Assembly: GCA_020425125.1 (NCBI GenBank) | Contig: JAGQRV010000031.1 | Location: 1-33,896, forward strand | Reading direction: 5' to 3' | Length of the DNA: 33,896 bases | From: Paracoccaceae bacterium | GTDB lineage: Bacteria; Pseudomonadota; Alphaproteobacteria; Rhodobacterales; Rhodobacteraceae | Shown: in pieces, positions 1-8,766 of the stretch | Layout: every line of letters begins with the position of its first letter | Numbering within the stretch: position 1 is the first letter of the stretch | Notes under the pieces: model-generated | Databases searched by the model: none | The model's input: only the letters and a program-made list of their open reading frames with translations | Told to the model about the DNA's origin: nothing | Translations under genes and position numbers: made by a program

Positions 1-2
1 AC

Positions 3-707
3 CTTCGCCCCTACATCGCCGATGCAGAGGTACGCGTCCAGAAAATGCTGGGCGACGGTAAGCGGGCATTGATCGAATGCGCGCAAGGACCGATGCTCGA
101 CATCGATTTCGGCACCTATCCCTATGTCACCTCCTCGAACACGCTGGGCGGCATGGCGGCCACCGGCACCGGGCTCGGCCCGAATGCGATCGGCTTCGTG
201 CTGGGCATCGTGAAGGCGTACACGACCCGCGTCGGCGAAGGGCCGTTCCCGACCGAGCTTTTCGACAATGTCGGCAAGCACCTCGCCGAGGTCGGGCACG
301 AAAAGGGCACGGTGACGGGGCGTGACCGGCGCTGCGGCTGGTTCGATGCGGTCCTGGTGCGCCAGACCTGCACCACCAGCGGCGTCAAGGGCATCGCGCT
401 GACCAAGCTCGACGTGCTCGACGGGCTCGACGAGCTGAAGATCTGCACCGGCTACCGGCTCGACGGAGAGGTCCTGGACTACCTGCCGACAGCCGCCGAG
501 AGCCAGGCGCGGGTGGAGCCGGTCTACGAAACGCTGGACGGCTGGAAGGCCAGCACCGCGGGCGCGCGGAGCTGGGCCGACCTGCCTGCTGCGGCGATCA
601 AGTATGTCCGCCGGATCGAGGAACTGATCGACTGCCCCGTGGCACTGCTGTCGACCTCGCCCGAACGGGACGACACGATCCTCGTCACCGATCCCTTCGC
701 GGACTGA
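3..707 (+). CDS. purA: Adenylosuccinate synthetase, C-terminal part (5' end outside window)
   Basis: The protein joins IMP and aspartate, using GTP, to make adenylosuccinate, the first committed step from IMP to AMP in the cytoplasm. Only the last 234 codons are present; bacterial PurA is usually about 430 residues, so roughly the first 45 percent lies upstream. The frame is open from base 3, so the first ATG at 45 is an internal methionine. Family signatures are visible: [14 protein letters not shown], then [18 protein letters not shown], the arginine/threonine-rich stretch [12 protein letters not shown], the purine-binding LTKLDVLD, and the terminal [10 protein letters not shown]. The stop at 705-707 lies 28 bases before the DUF2842 gene, so the two may be co-transcribed. 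Identification is very secure. Confidence 0.97.
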   Translation, partial: LRPYIADAEVRVQKMLGDGKRALIECAQGPMLDIDFGTYPYVTSSNTLGGMAATGTGLGPNAIGFVLGIVKAYTTRVGEGPFPTELFDNVGKHLAEVGHEKGTVTGRDRRCGWFDAVLVRQTCTTSGVKGIALTKLDVLDGLDELKICTGYRLDGEVLDYLPTAAESQARVEPVYETLDGWKASTAGARSWADLPAAAIKYVRRIEELIDCPVALLSTSPERDDTILVTDPFAD

Positions 708-735
708 TCCGCGGCGCGGCACGAAGGACACGCGG

Positions 736-978
736 ATGGCCCTTTCCTACAAGGCGCGGCGGCGCTGGTCCCTGGTCGTCCTGGTGGTCGGGCTCCCGGT
801 CTATATCGTCGCCTGCGTCACCGTGATGAACTGGCTGGGCCGGCCATCCTTCTGGGTGGAACTGCTGGTCTATGTCGGGCTGGGGATCCTCTGGGCCCTG
901 CCGTTCCGCGCTCTGTTCCGGGGCATCGGCCGGGCCGATCCCGGTACTCCGCCGGACCGCGGGAGCGGCGGCGCGTGA
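736..978 (+). CDS. DUF2842 family small membrane protein
   Basis: An 80-residue protein with a basic N-terminus (YKARRRW) and two hydrophobic segments, about residues 12-33 and 38-56, separated by a short turn containing GRPSFWVE. This is the appearance of the DUF2842 family of small inner-membrane proteins, common in Rhodobacterales and of unknown function. The tail is rich in Gly, Pro and Asp and probably cytoplasmic. The stop codon overlaps the GTG start of thiN (GTGA at 975-978), so the genes are translationally coupled. That arrangement reflects operon structure and is weak evidence for a link to thiamine metabolism. Confidence 0.8.
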   Translation: MALSYKARRRWSLVVLVVGLPVYIVACVTVMNWLGRPSFWVELLVYVGLGILWALPFRALFRGIGRADPGTPPDRGSGGA

Positions 979-1673
979 ATCCGCCCGCTCCGGTCCTGAC
1001 CGCCGACGGACCGGTTACGCTGGTCGGCGGCGGGCCGGTGGCCGCGGCCGATCTGGACCGCGCGCTCGGCCTCGCGCCGCGGCTGGTGGCGGCCGACGGC
1101 GGCGCCGACCGGCTCGATGCGCTTGGCCGCAGCCCCGAGGCGGTGATCGGCGACATGGATTCGATCTCGCACGAGACGCGCGCGCGCCTTGCGCCCGCCC
1201 GGCTCCACGAGGTCGCCGAGCAGGACAGCACCGATTTCGAGAAATGCCTGACCCGGATCGCCGCGCCGCTGGTTCTGGCGCTGGGCTTCACCGGCGGCCG
1301 CATCGATCACGAACTGTCGGTATTCAGCGTGCTCGCGCGGCACCGGGCGCGGCGCTGTGCGGTGCTCGGCGCCGAAGATGCGGTGCTGCTGGCGCCGCCG
1401 CGGCTCGCGCTCGACCTCGCGCCCGGAACCCGCTTGTCGCTGTTTCCGCTGGGCGAGGTCACCGGGCGGAGCCGCGGCCTCTTCTGGCCGATCGGCGGGC
1501 TCCGCTTCCATCCTCTGGACCAGGTCGGCACGTCGAACCGGGTGACGGGACCGGTCGAGCTGGAATTCGACGCGCCGCGGATGCTGCTGATCCTGCCCGC
1601 GGCGGATCTGTCTGCCCTGCTGACGGCTTTGGCGCGCGCACCGCACTGGGACCCAGACTGTGACGCGACCTGA
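975..1673 (+). CDS. thiN: Thiamine diphosphokinase
   Basis: The enzyme transfers pyrophosphate from ATP to thiamine to make the cofactor thiamine diphosphate. The protein has 232 residues, close to the family norm. It shows the substrate motifs: AADGGADRL near residue 37, VIGDMDSI near 56, EQDSTDFEKCL near 82 (the acidic ATP/Mg site), and GFTGGRIDHEL near 104. The C-terminal half is the beta-rich thiamine-binding domain. The start is a GTG embedded in the stop of the upstream gene (GTGA), which implies coupled translation. The gene ends 6 bases before the convergent stop of the SDR gene. No TPP riboswitch core was recognised upstream. Confidence 0.92.
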   Translation: MNPPAPVLTADGPVTLVGGGPVAAADLDRALGLAPRLVAADGGADRLDALGRSPEAVIGDMDSISHETRARLAPARLHEVAEQDSTDFEKCLTRIAAPLVLALGFTGGRIDHELSVFSVLARHRARRCAVLGAEDAVLLAPPRLALDLAPGTRLSLFPLGEVTGRSRGLFWPIGGLRFHPLDQVGTSNRVTGPVELEFDAPRMLLILPAADLSALLTALARAPHWDPDCDAT

Positions 1674-1679
1674 CGCCGG

Positions 1680-2456
1680 TCACTTCGACTGGCTGCGGGC
1701 CGACATCTTCAGCACCATGCGCCGCGGCAACAGCGGCACGACCCGCGCCAGCACGAACCCCATCAGCGGCTTGTTCACCACGACAAGCCGCCCCGCCATC
1801 ATCGCGTCGTAACCGCATTTCGCCACGTCGGCGGCATCGGCGCCACCCGCCTTGACCATCTGCGTGCCCTCCAGATCGGCGGCCTTGGCGAAGCCGGTCT
1901 CGACATAGCTGGGCGCCAGCACCGTGACGGTCACGCCCTTCGGCCGCAGCTCGTGATCGACCGCCTGCGAGAAAGACGCCACGAAGGCCTTGGTGGCGAA
2001 ATAGACCGCCTGATTGGGACCGGGCAGGAACCCGGCGGTGGAACCCACATTCAGAATCCGCCCGCTGCCCCTTGCCGCCATGTCGCGGCCGAATTCATGC
2101 GTGAGCGCCATCAGCGCCCTGATGTTGAGATCGACCATCGCCTGCTCGGCGGCGAGGTCGCGCTCCACATGCAGGCCATAGCCGCCGAAGCCGGCGCAGT
2201 TGATCAGGATGTCGATCGTAAGCCCGGCGTCGCGGACCGCGCGGTAGAGCGCCTCGGCCCCGACCGCTTCGGCCAGATCGGCGGCAAAGACATGCGCGGT
2301 GATGCCGTGCGCGGCCTGAAGCTCGGCCTTCACCGCCTCCAGCGCGTCCCGGCGGCGGGCACAGAGAACCAGATCGCCGCCGCGGGCCGCATGACAGCGT
2401 GCCAGTTCGAGGCCGATCCCCGAAGACGCGCCGGTGACGAGTGCGAGGTTGGACAT
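1680..2456 (-). CDS. SDR-family NAD(P)-dependent oxidoreductase
   Basis: A 258-residue short-chain dehydrogenase/reductase. The Rossmann glycine motif TGASSGIG lies at about residues 8-15. The region after beta-4 reads NCAGFGGYG where most relatives have NNAG. The catalytic serine lies in LNVGSTAG and the Tyr/Lys pair in AVYFATK, so the full Ser-Tyr-Lys machinery is present. The C-terminal part with VLAPSYVETGF and a hydrophobic run before a basic end (RRMVLKMSARSQSK) resembles the DltE/YqjQ-type SDRs. The substrate cannot be named. The start at 2456 was chosen because GGGAGG lies just upstream; an ATG ten codons earlier would place that ribosome site inside the gene. The hydrolase gene lies upstream on the same strand. 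Confidence 0.88.
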   Translation of the reverse strand: MSNLALVTGASSGIGLELARCHAARGGDLVLCARRRDALEAVKAELQAAHGITAHVFAADLAEAVGAEALYRAVRDAGLTIDILINCAGFGGYGLHVERDLAAEQAMVDLNIRALMALTHEFGRDMAARGSGRILNVGSTAGFLPGPNQAVYFATKAFVASFSQAVDHELRPKGVTVTVLAPSYVETGFAKAADLEGTQMVKAGGADAADVAKCGYDAMMAGRLVVVNKPLMGFVLARVVPLLPRRMVLKMSARSQSK

Positions 2457-2570
2457 CAAGCCTCCCGACGATCCCTCCGACAGCACCGCCTGCCAGCCCG
2501 CCCCACGCCGCCCTTCCCTGTCATGCCGCCGACCTCGCGGCGGCGGAAAGACGCGCGGCGGGCGGGGCGG

Positions 2571-3668
2571 TCAGAGCCGCCAGCTCCGCCCCGGGCGGAC
2601 CACCTTCCGTCCGGGCCGGTCCTCCTGCGGCACGTCGGCCAGCGTTGCCTGGACGTCGAGGATGACCTCGTCCCGCAGCCGGTAATACTGGTGGCGGCCA
2701 TGCGACAGCACACCGGTATCGCTGATCTTCCGGCAATCCAGCGCAAAGACCCGCTCGCTGACATTGTCGAGGTTCTGCGGGCCGTCCGACCCCAGACGGT
2801 CGGGCATCCCCTTGGTCTTGTCCGAGATCGTCAGCGCGATGTCGTTGTTGGCGTGATAGACGAAGATGCGGTTCGCCAGCTCGTCGAGGCGCTTCAGCTT
2901 CATCGGCTCCTGCAGCGTGTCGTTGTCCTCGTCCGCGGCCATCAGGAAGGCGCAGTCGAAGACCCGCGAGGTGCGCCCGCCATTGAGCTCGATGAACTTC
3001 CGCACCGCATGGCGCAGCGCCCAGTTGCCCATCGAATGGGACAGCACGTGCAGGCGCCGCGTGCACTGCTCCAGCGCCGCCGGGTCGGGCACCGATCCCT
3101 CGCGCCGCGCCTGGAGCACGACCTCGCGGTCACGCTGCCGCAGATCGGTGAGAAACTCGACCAGCCGCTTCAGTGCACGGCCCATGGCGATTCCCGACGC
3201 TTCGGCGTCCTCGCGGTCCGAGAAGTAGTTCCAGGCCGGCTGCACGCGCCCGTTCGACGGCCACGAGAACATCACCACGATCACCTTCTGCTCGCCCGCG
3301 CCGTAGATCTCCTGCAGCGCCGCAGCCCGCTGCACCGAGTTCTCGAAGTTGTTGGCGAAGCCGTGGAGATAGACGATGACGTCGGTATCCTGCTTCTTCA
3401 GCTCGGTCCGCAGATCCTCGAACATCGCTTCCGAGCCCAGCTTCGCGCCTGCGGGCATGGAACTGTCGAGCGTCTCGGGATAGAGCTTGGTGTCGCCCAC
3501 CGACCAGTGGTCGTCCTTCTTCGGGTCGCTTCCCGACAGGTCGACCTGGGCCACGCCGACGCGGAAGCATTGCGGTCCGGCGCCGTTGAAGCGGTCGCCG
3601 AAGATGTTGCCTTTCGATGAGGTCTCGTGGACGACGTCTCGGTTCGAGGCGAAATAGATCTTGGTCAT
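2571..3668 (-). CDS. Alpha/beta hydrolase, DUF900-like
   Basis: A 365-residue predicted serine hydrolase. The lid-less alpha/beta fold is suggested by VIVYLHGFANNFE (oxyanion-hole HGF), VVMFSWPSNG, and the nucleophile elbow LHVLSHSMGNW, with serine in the G/S-H-S-M-G context. DCAFLMAADEDNDT would supply the acidic residue and FALDCRKI...GRHQYY the C-terminal histidine. DUF900 proteins in proteobacteria share this HGFNN/SWPS/HSMG pattern; their substrates are unknown. The start at MTKIYFASNR fits the family (an N-terminal 'ffATNR'-like strand); an earlier ATG adds 19 residues without family character. The ribosome site is weak. It is divergent from the membrane-protein gene at 3731. Confidence 0.8.
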   Translation of the reverse strand: MTKIYFASNRDVVHETSSKGNIFGDRFNGAGPQCFRVGVAQVDLSGSDPKKDDHWSVGDTKLYPETLDSSMPAGAKLGSEAMFEDLRTELKKQDTDVIVYLHGFANNFENSVQRAAALQEIYGAGEQKVIVVMFSWPSNGRVQPAWNYFSDREDAEASGIAMGRALKRLVEFLTDLRQRDREVVLQARREGSVPDPAALEQCTRRLHVLSHSMGNWALRHAVRKFIELNGGRTSRVFDCAFLMAADEDNDTLQEPMKLKRLDELANRIFVYHANNDIALTISDKTKGMPDRLGSDGPQNLDNVSERVFALDCRKISDTGVLSHGRHQYYRLRDEVILDVQATLADVPQEDRPGRKVVRPGRSWRL

Positions 3669-3730
3669 TGGCGTGCCCGGCGTTTGGGGTGGTAGTCTGC
3701 AATCGTGAACGCGCGAGGGAGGCAACTGGA

Positions 3731-4108
3731 ATGTCAGGTATTACCCTAACGTCACCGCTGGCCGCTGCAATCCTTCTTCTACCATCGCTGGTATTCGCCG
3801 CGATGGCGGCCTTCCTTGTCGATGCGCCCGCGGAATGGGGGGAAGGCGCGCTCATTGCCTGGACCGCGATTGCCGCCTGCCTGCTGGCCGGAAGCTGCCT
3901 TGCCGATGCACCCGTCCCGCTACCCTGGGTCGCCGTCGTGGCGGGCTTTGTCGCCGTGATGACCGGCGGGCCGCCCGGGCTCGCGGTCGCGGCGGTTGCG
4001 GTCCTCGTGGTCGCGCTGCCGGGCAGCGGGCTGGCGGGCGCGCGCTGGCTGCCGGTGGCGCTGGCGCTGGTTGCGGCGCTGGTCTCGGTGCGCCGGTTCC
4101 TCGCCTGA
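3731..4108 (+). CDS. Small integral membrane protein, function unknown
   Basis: A 125-residue, extremely hydrophobic protein. About four transmembrane segments can be drawn: residues 8-28, 36-54, 61-78 and 82-120, the last long enough for two. No conserved catalytic motif is recognised. The start at 3731 follows a strong ribosome site (GAGGGAGG at about 3715-3722); an upstream start would overlap the divergent hydrolase and read through the ribosome site. It sits 115 bases before rpiA on the same strand and may share its transcript. Base composition is like that of its neighbours. I do not assign a family. Confidence 0.65.
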   Translation: MSGITLTSPLAAAILLLPSLVFAAMAAFLVDAPAEWGEGALIAWTAIAACLLAGSCLADAPVPLPWVAVVAGFVAVMTGGPPGLAVAAVAVLVVALPGSGLAGARWLPVALALVAALVSVRRFLA

Positions 4109-4223
4109 ACCTCGGGCGCGCAGCCCCGATGCCTTCCCCGTGCCGCACTGCAGCGGCGGGGGAATTTGGGGGTCGCAGCCGCCCGGTGGCGCGGCTATAG
4201 GGGGTGGACGGAAAGGGGATGCC

Positions 4224-5000
4224 ATGATGCAAGCGCTTTCGGCCGCGGATGCGGGCAAGCTCGCCGCCGCGCTCTGTGCGGTGGAACTCGTCGAGGACGG
4301 CATGCGGCTCGGTCTCGGCACCGGCTCGACGGCGGCCTGGATGGTGCGCTGCCTTGCCCATCGGGCGAAGCGCGAGGGGATGCGGCTGACCTGCGTGCCG
4401 ACCTCGACCCGGACCGGCACGCTGGCGCGCGTGCTCGGACTGAACGTGGTGACCCTCGAAGAGGCGGGGCAGCTCGACGTGACCATCGACGGCGCCGACG
4501 AGTTCGACCCCCAGTTCCGGCTGATCAAGGGCGGCGGCGGCGCGCATCTGCAGGAAAAGATCGTCGCCGCGGCCTCCGACCGGATGGTGGTGATCACCGA
4601 CCCGTCGAAGGAAGTGGCGCAGCTTGGCGCCTTTCCCCTGCCGGTCGAGATCACCCCGTTCGGGCAGAGCGTCACCCGCGCGCGGATCGAGGCGGTCCTC
4701 GCCGGTGCGGCGGTGGCCCGGCGCGACGCCCGGCTCCGGCTGGTGGACGGCAAGCCCTTCGTCACCGACGAAGGCAACCTCACGGTCGATCTCTTTCTCG
4801 ACCGGATCGACGCGCCCGAAGCGCTGGATACCGCGCTTCTCGCGATTCCGGGCGTGGTGGAGACCGGGCTCTTCCTCGGCATCTGCGACACGGTGGTGAT
4901 CGGCCATCCGGACGGCCGGGCCGAACTGCGCCGCAAGGGGGCCGAGCCCGAGACCCGCAGGATGGATCTGTCGGTGGTGGCGTCGCTGCCTGCGGGCTGA
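4224..5000 (+). CDS. rpiA: Ribose-5-phosphate isomerase A
   Basis: It interconverts ribose 5-phosphate and ribulose 5-phosphate in the non-oxidative pentose-phosphate pathway. The 258-residue protein contains the phosphate loop GLGTGSTAAWM near residue 31, the catalytic DGADEFD near 91, and IKGGGGAHLQEKIVA near 102 with the Lys and Glu of the active site. The conserved PVEITPFG and DEGNLTVDL blocks are also present. The start is the first of two tandem ATGs at 4224; AAAGGGGA at 4212-4219 gives suitable spacing. It ends 19 bases before the gor start, so the two genes are probably co-transcribed. Confidence 0.95.
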   Translation: MMQALSAADAGKLAAALCAVELVEDGMRLGLGTGSTAAWMVRCLAHRAKREGMRLTCVPTSTRTGTLARVLGLNVVTLEEAGQLDVTIDGADEFDPQFRLIKGGGGAHLQEKIVAAASDRMVVITDPSKEVAQLGAFPLPVEITPFGQSVTRARIEAVLAGAAVARRDARLRLVDGKPFVTDEGNLTVDLFLDRIDAPEALDTALLAIPGVVETGLFLGICDTVVIGHPDGRAELRRKGAEPETRRMDLSVVASLPAG

Positions 5001-5019
5001 GCGCGGCAGGAGGTGGGTG

Positions 5020-6381
5020 ATGAGTGCGTTCGACTATGACCTGTTCGTAATCGGCGGCGGTTCGGGTGGCGTGCGCGCCGCGCGGATGGCGGCGGCCGAG
5101 GGCGCCAGCGTGGGGCTGGCCGAGGAAAGCCGCATGGGCGGCACCTGCGTGATCCGCGGCTGCGTGCCGAAGAAGCTGATGGTCTTCGCCTCGTCCTACC
5201 GCGAGACCTTCGACGATGCCCGCGCCTATGGCTGGGATTTGACCGACGGGCCGATCTATTGGCCGGGCTTCCGCGGCAAGCTCGAGGCCGAGCTCGACCG
5301 GCTCGAAGGCGTCTACCAGCGGCTCCTGTCCGGCTCGGGGGTCGACTGGGTCGGCCAGCGCGCGACCCTGCGTGACCCGCACGAGGTCGAACTCGCCGAC
5401 GGCAGCGTGAAATCCGCCAAGCACATCCTGATCGCCACCGGCGGGCGCCCCTTCGTGCCCGACCTGCCGGGATCGGAGCATGTCATCACCTCGGACGACA
5501 TCTTCCACCTGCCGGACCTGCCGAAATCCATGCTCATCGTCGGCGGCGGCTACATTGCCTGCGAATTCGCCTGCATCCTGCACGGGCTCGGCGTCGAGGT
5601 GACCCAGTTCTACCGCGGCGCCCAGATCCTGCGCGGCTTCGATGACGAGGCCCGCGGCCTCGTCGCCGAGAAGATGATCGAGCGCGGCATCCACCTGCGC
5701 ACCGGCACCAACGTGCTCGAACTTCAAGACCGCGGCGCCGACGGCACCTGGGTGAAGGCGACCGACGGCTCGCACGGGATCTATGACCGGGTGATGTACG
5801 CCACCGGACGCGACCCGAATTCGCGCGGGCTCGGGCTCGAGGATCTGGGGGTCGAGATCGGCCGCCGCGGCCAGATCGTGGTCGATGCCTATTCGCAGAC
5901 CGCGGTGCCGTCGATCTACGCCATCGGCGACGTCACCGACCGCGTGGCGCTGACGCCCGTGGCGATCCGCGAGGGCATGGCCTTCACCGAGACCGTGTTC
6001 AAGGGCAATCCGACGCCGGTCGATCACGAGCTGATCCCCTCGGCGATCTTCACCCAGCCCGAACTAGGCACCGTGGGGCTGACCGAGGAGGCCGCCCGCG
6101 ACCGGGAGCCGATCGATGTCTACTGCTCGTCCTTCCGGCCGATGCAGCAGAGCTTCGCGGGCCGCGAGGACCGGGTGCTGATGAAGCTGATCGTCAGCAA
6201 GGCGACCCGCAAGGTGCTCGGCTGCCACATCGTGGCGCCCCAGGCCGGCGAGATGATCCAGCTCGTCGGGATCGCGGTGAAGATGGGCGCCACCAAGGAG
6301 GATTTCGACCGGGTCATGGCGGTGCATCCGACCATGGCCGAAGAGTTGGTGACGATGCGCGCGCCCGTTCGCAGCGCGTGA
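5020..6381 (+). CDS. gor: Glutathione-disulfide reductase
   Basis: This FAD-dependent enzyme reduces glutathione disulfide with NADPH and keeps the cytoplasmic thiol pool reduced. It has 453 residues, standard for the family. The FAD site GGGSGG is at residues 12-17. The redox disulfide is C43/C48 in GGTCVIRGCVPKK, the form typical of glutathione reductase. A second Rossmann motif, IVGGGYIACEFA, is followed by basic residues suited to NADPH. YAIGDVTDRVALTPVA closes the FAD site, and the dimerisation domain carries the catalytic His-Glu pair in AVHPTMAEE. A very good AGGAGG at 5009-5014 sets the ATG at 5020; the GTG three bases earlier is less likely. Confidence 0.95.
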   Translation: MSAFDYDLFVIGGGSGGVRAARMAAAEGASVGLAEESRMGGTCVIRGCVPKKLMVFASSYRETFDDARAYGWDLTDGPIYWPGFRGKLEAELDRLEGVYQRLLSGSGVDWVGQRATLRDPHEVELADGSVKSAKHILIATGGRPFVPDLPGSEHVITSDDIFHLPDLPKSMLIVGGGYIACEFACILHGLGVEVTQFYRGAQILRGFDDEARGLVAEKMIERGIHLRTGTNVLELQDRGADGTWVKATDGSHGIYDRVMYATGRDPNSRGLGLEDLGVEIGRRGQIVVDAYSQTAVPSIYAIGDVTDRVALTPVAIREGMAFTETVFKGNPTPVDHELIPSAIFTQPELGTVGLTEEAARDREPIDVYCSSFRPMQQSFAGREDRVLMKLIVSKATRKVLGCHIVAPQAGEMIQLVGIAVKMGATKEDFDRVMAVHPTMAEELVTMRAPVRSA

Positions 6382-6487
6382 TCGTCCGGTTCGGCCCGTC
6401 AAACCGCATCACGGCGGGTTGATCTTGCGGGCTGCGGGCTCATCTGGGAACTGAACGCACCGGTAGGGAACAGGAAGAAGGCTGGGT

Positions 6488-7687
6488 ATGGCAGGCAACA
6501 ACGGAGGTCCATGGGGTGGCGGCGGTCGCAACACCGGCGGCGGCGGAGGCGGCGGCGACAATCGCGGCGGCGGCCGGCGGCCGAACGACCAGGATCCGAC
6601 ACCGATCCCCGAGATCGACGAAATCGTCCGCAAGGGCCAGGAGCGTCTGAAGGTGCTGATGGGCGGCCGCGGCGGCTCGCGGCACGGCGGCCCCGGCGGC
6701 GACGGCCCGCGCTTCACCCGCGGCACCGTGGGCCTGATCGCGCTCGGACTCGTCGGCCTCTGGGTCTTCGCCTCGCTCTATACCGTCAGGCCGGAAGAGG
6801 AATCGGTGGAACTGTTCCTGGGCAGGTACAGCTCGACCGGGCAGCCGGGCCTCAATTTCGCGCCCTGGCCCCTCGTGACCTACGAGATCATCCCGGTCAC
6901 CCGCGAACAGTCCGAAGACATCGGCACCGGGCGCGGCGACGACAGCGGGCTGATGCTGACCACCGATGCGAACATCGTCGACATCGACTTCCAGGTGGTC
7001 TGGAACATCAGCGACCCGGCCAAGTACCTCTTCAACCTGCGCGATCCCGAAGCGACGGTGCGCTCGGTGTCGGAATCGGCGATGCGCGAGGTGATCGCGG
7101 CGTCCGAACTGGCGCCGATCCTGAACCGCGACCGCGGCCAGATCGAGGCCGCCTCGCTGAAGCTGATCCAGGACACGCTCAACAGCTACGACAGCGGCAT
7201 CCACATCGTCCGCGTCAACCTCGACAAGGCCGACCCGCCGAGCGAGGTGATCGACGCCTTCCGCGAGGTGCAGGCCGCCGAACAGGAACGCGACCGGCTC
7301 GAACGCCAGGCCGACGCCTATGCCAACCGGGTGCTCGCGGGCGCGCGCGGCGAGGCGGCGCAGGTACTCGAAGAGGCCGAAGGCTACCGCGCCCAGGTGG
7401 TGAACCAGGCGCAGGGCGACGCCAGCCGCTTCACCGCCGTTCTGGGCGAATACAAGCAGGCGCCGGAGGTCACCCGGAAACGGCTCTATCTCGAAACCAT
7501 GGAGCAGGTGCTGGGCGACGTCGACAAGGTGATCCTCGACGACAAGATCTCGGGCAGCGGCCAGGGGGTCGTGCCCTACCTGCCCCTGAACGAGCTGCGC
7601 CAGGGCGGCACCACGCCGCCCGCGGCACCGTCGCGGACCGCGCCGGCGCAATCCTCCTCGACGATGCAGACCGGCGGAGGCAACTGA
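6488..7687 (+). CDS. hflK: FtsH protease modulator HflK
   Basis: HflK is the larger SPFH subunit of the HflKC complex, which surrounds the membrane AAA protease FtsH in the inner membrane and limits its access to substrates. The 399-residue protein begins with a cytoplasmic Gly/Arg/Asn-rich low-complexity tail (about residues 1-75, with a long Gly run). One transmembrane helix follows at about 80-98, then a periplasmic SPFH domain (about 100-280) with the Ala/Glu/Arg-rich helix QAAEQERDRLERQADAYANR. The C-terminus is a disordered Pro/Ser/Thr tail. hflC begins 3 bases after the stop, as in other proteobacteria, so the subunits are made from one mRNA. Confidence 0.95.
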   Translation: MAGNNGGPWGGGGRNTGGGGGGGDNRGGGRRPNDQDPTPIPEIDEIVRKGQERLKVLMGGRGGSRHGGPGGDGPRFTRGTVGLIALGLVGLWVFASLYTVRPEEESVELFLGRYSSTGQPGLNFAPWPLVTYEIIPVTREQSEDIGTGRGDDSGLMLTTDANIVDIDFQVVWNISDPAKYLFNLRDPEATVRSVSESAMREVIAASELAPILNRDRGQIEAASLKLIQDTLNSYDSGIHIVRVNLDKADPPSEVIDAFREVQAAEQERDRLERQADAYANRVLAGARGEAAQVLEEAEGYRAQVVNQAQGDASRFTAVLGEYKQAPEVTRKRLYLETMEQVLGDVDKVILDDKISGSGQGVVPYLPLNELRQGGTTPPAAPSRTAPAQSSSTMQTGGGN

Positions 7688-7690
7688 GCC

Positions 7691-8569
7691 ATGCGCAAGT
7701 TCACCTATCTCATCCCCGTCGCCGTCGTGCTGATCGCGCTCCTGATGTCCTCGATCTACATCGTGGACGAACGCGAGAAGGCGCTGGTGCTGCAGTTCGG
7801 CCAGATCAAGGCGGTGCGCGAAGAGCCCGGCCTCGCCTTCAAGGTTCCGTTCATCCAGCAGGTGGTCAAGTACGACGACCGGATCCTGTCGCTCGACACC
7901 TCGCCGCTCGAAGTGACGCCGTCGGACGACCGGCGCCTGATCGTCGATGCCTTCGCGCGATACCGGATCGGCGACGTGGTGCGGTTCCGCCAGGCAGTCG
8001 GCGTCGGCGGCCTGCGCATCGCCGAGGAGCGTCTGGCCGACATCCTGACCACCCAGACCCGCGAGGTGCTGGGGTCGGAAGGGGTGACGTCGGACACCAT
8101 CCTGTCGCCCGAACGGGCCGAGCTGATGGTGCGGATCCGCGACCAGGCGCAGGCGCGCGCCGCAGCGCTCGGTCTTGACGTCATCGACGTGCGGCTGAAG
8201 CAGACCAACCTGCCGGAACAGAACCTCGACGCGACCTTCGCCCGGATGCGGGCCGAACGCGAACGCGAGGCGGCGGACGAGATCGCCCGCGGCAACGAGG
8301 CGGCGCAGCGGGTCCGCGCCCAGGCCGACCGCACCGTCACCGAGCTGGTCTCGGATGCGCGGCGCGAGGCCGAGATCACCCGCGGCGAGGCCGATGCCGA
8401 GCGCAACCGCGTCTACGCCGAAGCCTATGCCGCCGATCCCGACTTCTTCGAATTCTACCGGTCTCTGTCCGCCTATTCGAAGGCGCTGAAAGGCAGCAAC
8501 TCGACGCTGGTCCTGTCTCCGGACAGCGAGTTCTTCAACTATCTCGACGGCAGCTCGGGGCGGCAGTGA
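7691..8569 (+). CDS. hflC: FtsH protease modulator HflC
   Basis: The smaller SPFH partner of HflK, 292 residues. An N-terminal transmembrane helix (about residues 4-22) is followed by the typical ALVLQFGQIKAV strand, the SPFH core with YDDRILSLDTSPLEV, and a long charged helix (ARMRAEREREAADEIARGNE). The end segment FYRSLSAYSKAL...LVLSPDSEFF is characteristic of HflC. The stop overlaps the GTG of the DUF2065 gene (GTGA at 8566-8569), indicating coupling. It is anchored in the inner membrane with the SPFH domain in the periplasm. Confidence 0.95.
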   Translation: MRKFTYLIPVAVVLIALLMSSIYIVDEREKALVLQFGQIKAVREEPGLAFKVPFIQQVVKYDDRILSLDTSPLEVTPSDDRRLIVDAFARYRIGDVVRFRQAVGVGGLRIAEERLADILTTQTREVLGSEGVTSDTILSPERAELMVRIRDQAQARAAALGLDVIDVRLKQTNLPEQNLDATFARMRAEREREAADEIARGNEAAQRVRAQADRTVTELVSDARREAEITRGEADAERNRVYAEAYAADPDFFEFYRSLSAYSKALKGSNSTLVLSPDSEFFNYLDGSSGRQ

Positions 8570-8763
8570 CGATCCTGCTGCTGGCTGTCGGCTTCGTGCT
8601 CGTGTTCGAGGGGCTGGTGCTTGCGCTGGCCCCGTCGCGGCTCGAGGACATGGTCCGCATGCTGGCCCAGATCCCGGTGGAAACACGCCGCACCATCGGT
8701 CTCTCGGCGCTCGCGGCGGGGGTGGTGCTGCTCTGGGTGGCCCGCCATTTCGCGGGAGGCTGA
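8566..8763 (+). CDS. DUF2065 small membrane protein
   Basis: A 65-residue protein with two hydrophobic helices, about residues 2-22 and 44-60, joined by a charged loop (SRLEDMVRMLAQIPVETRRT). Length, the early FEG motif and the position right after hflC match DUF2065 proteins, which occur with hflKC in many proteobacteria and have no established function. The start is a GTG inside the hflC stop, so translation is coupled. The conserved linkage suggests an HflKC-associated role, but that is inference. Confidence 0.85.
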   Translation: MTILLLAVGFVLVFEGLVLALAPSRLEDMVRMLAQIPVETRRTIGLSALAAGVVLLWVARHFAGG

Positions 8764-8766
8764 CGG

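Noticed and set aside
708-975. TPP riboswitch before thiN
   Set aside because: The upstream region is a coding gene overlapping thiN, and no CTGAGA/ACCTGA core of a thi-box was found.
1953-3620. A 555-codon open frame on the plus strand across the SDR and hydrolase genes
   Set aside because: It is antisense to two genes with clear family motifs and has the Arg/His/Gly-rich composition of GC-rich shadow frames; no family features or ribosome site.
6440-8686. A 748-codon minus-strand frame opposite hflK-hflC
   Set aside because: Entirely antisense to recognised genes; composition is that of a reverse-frame shadow.
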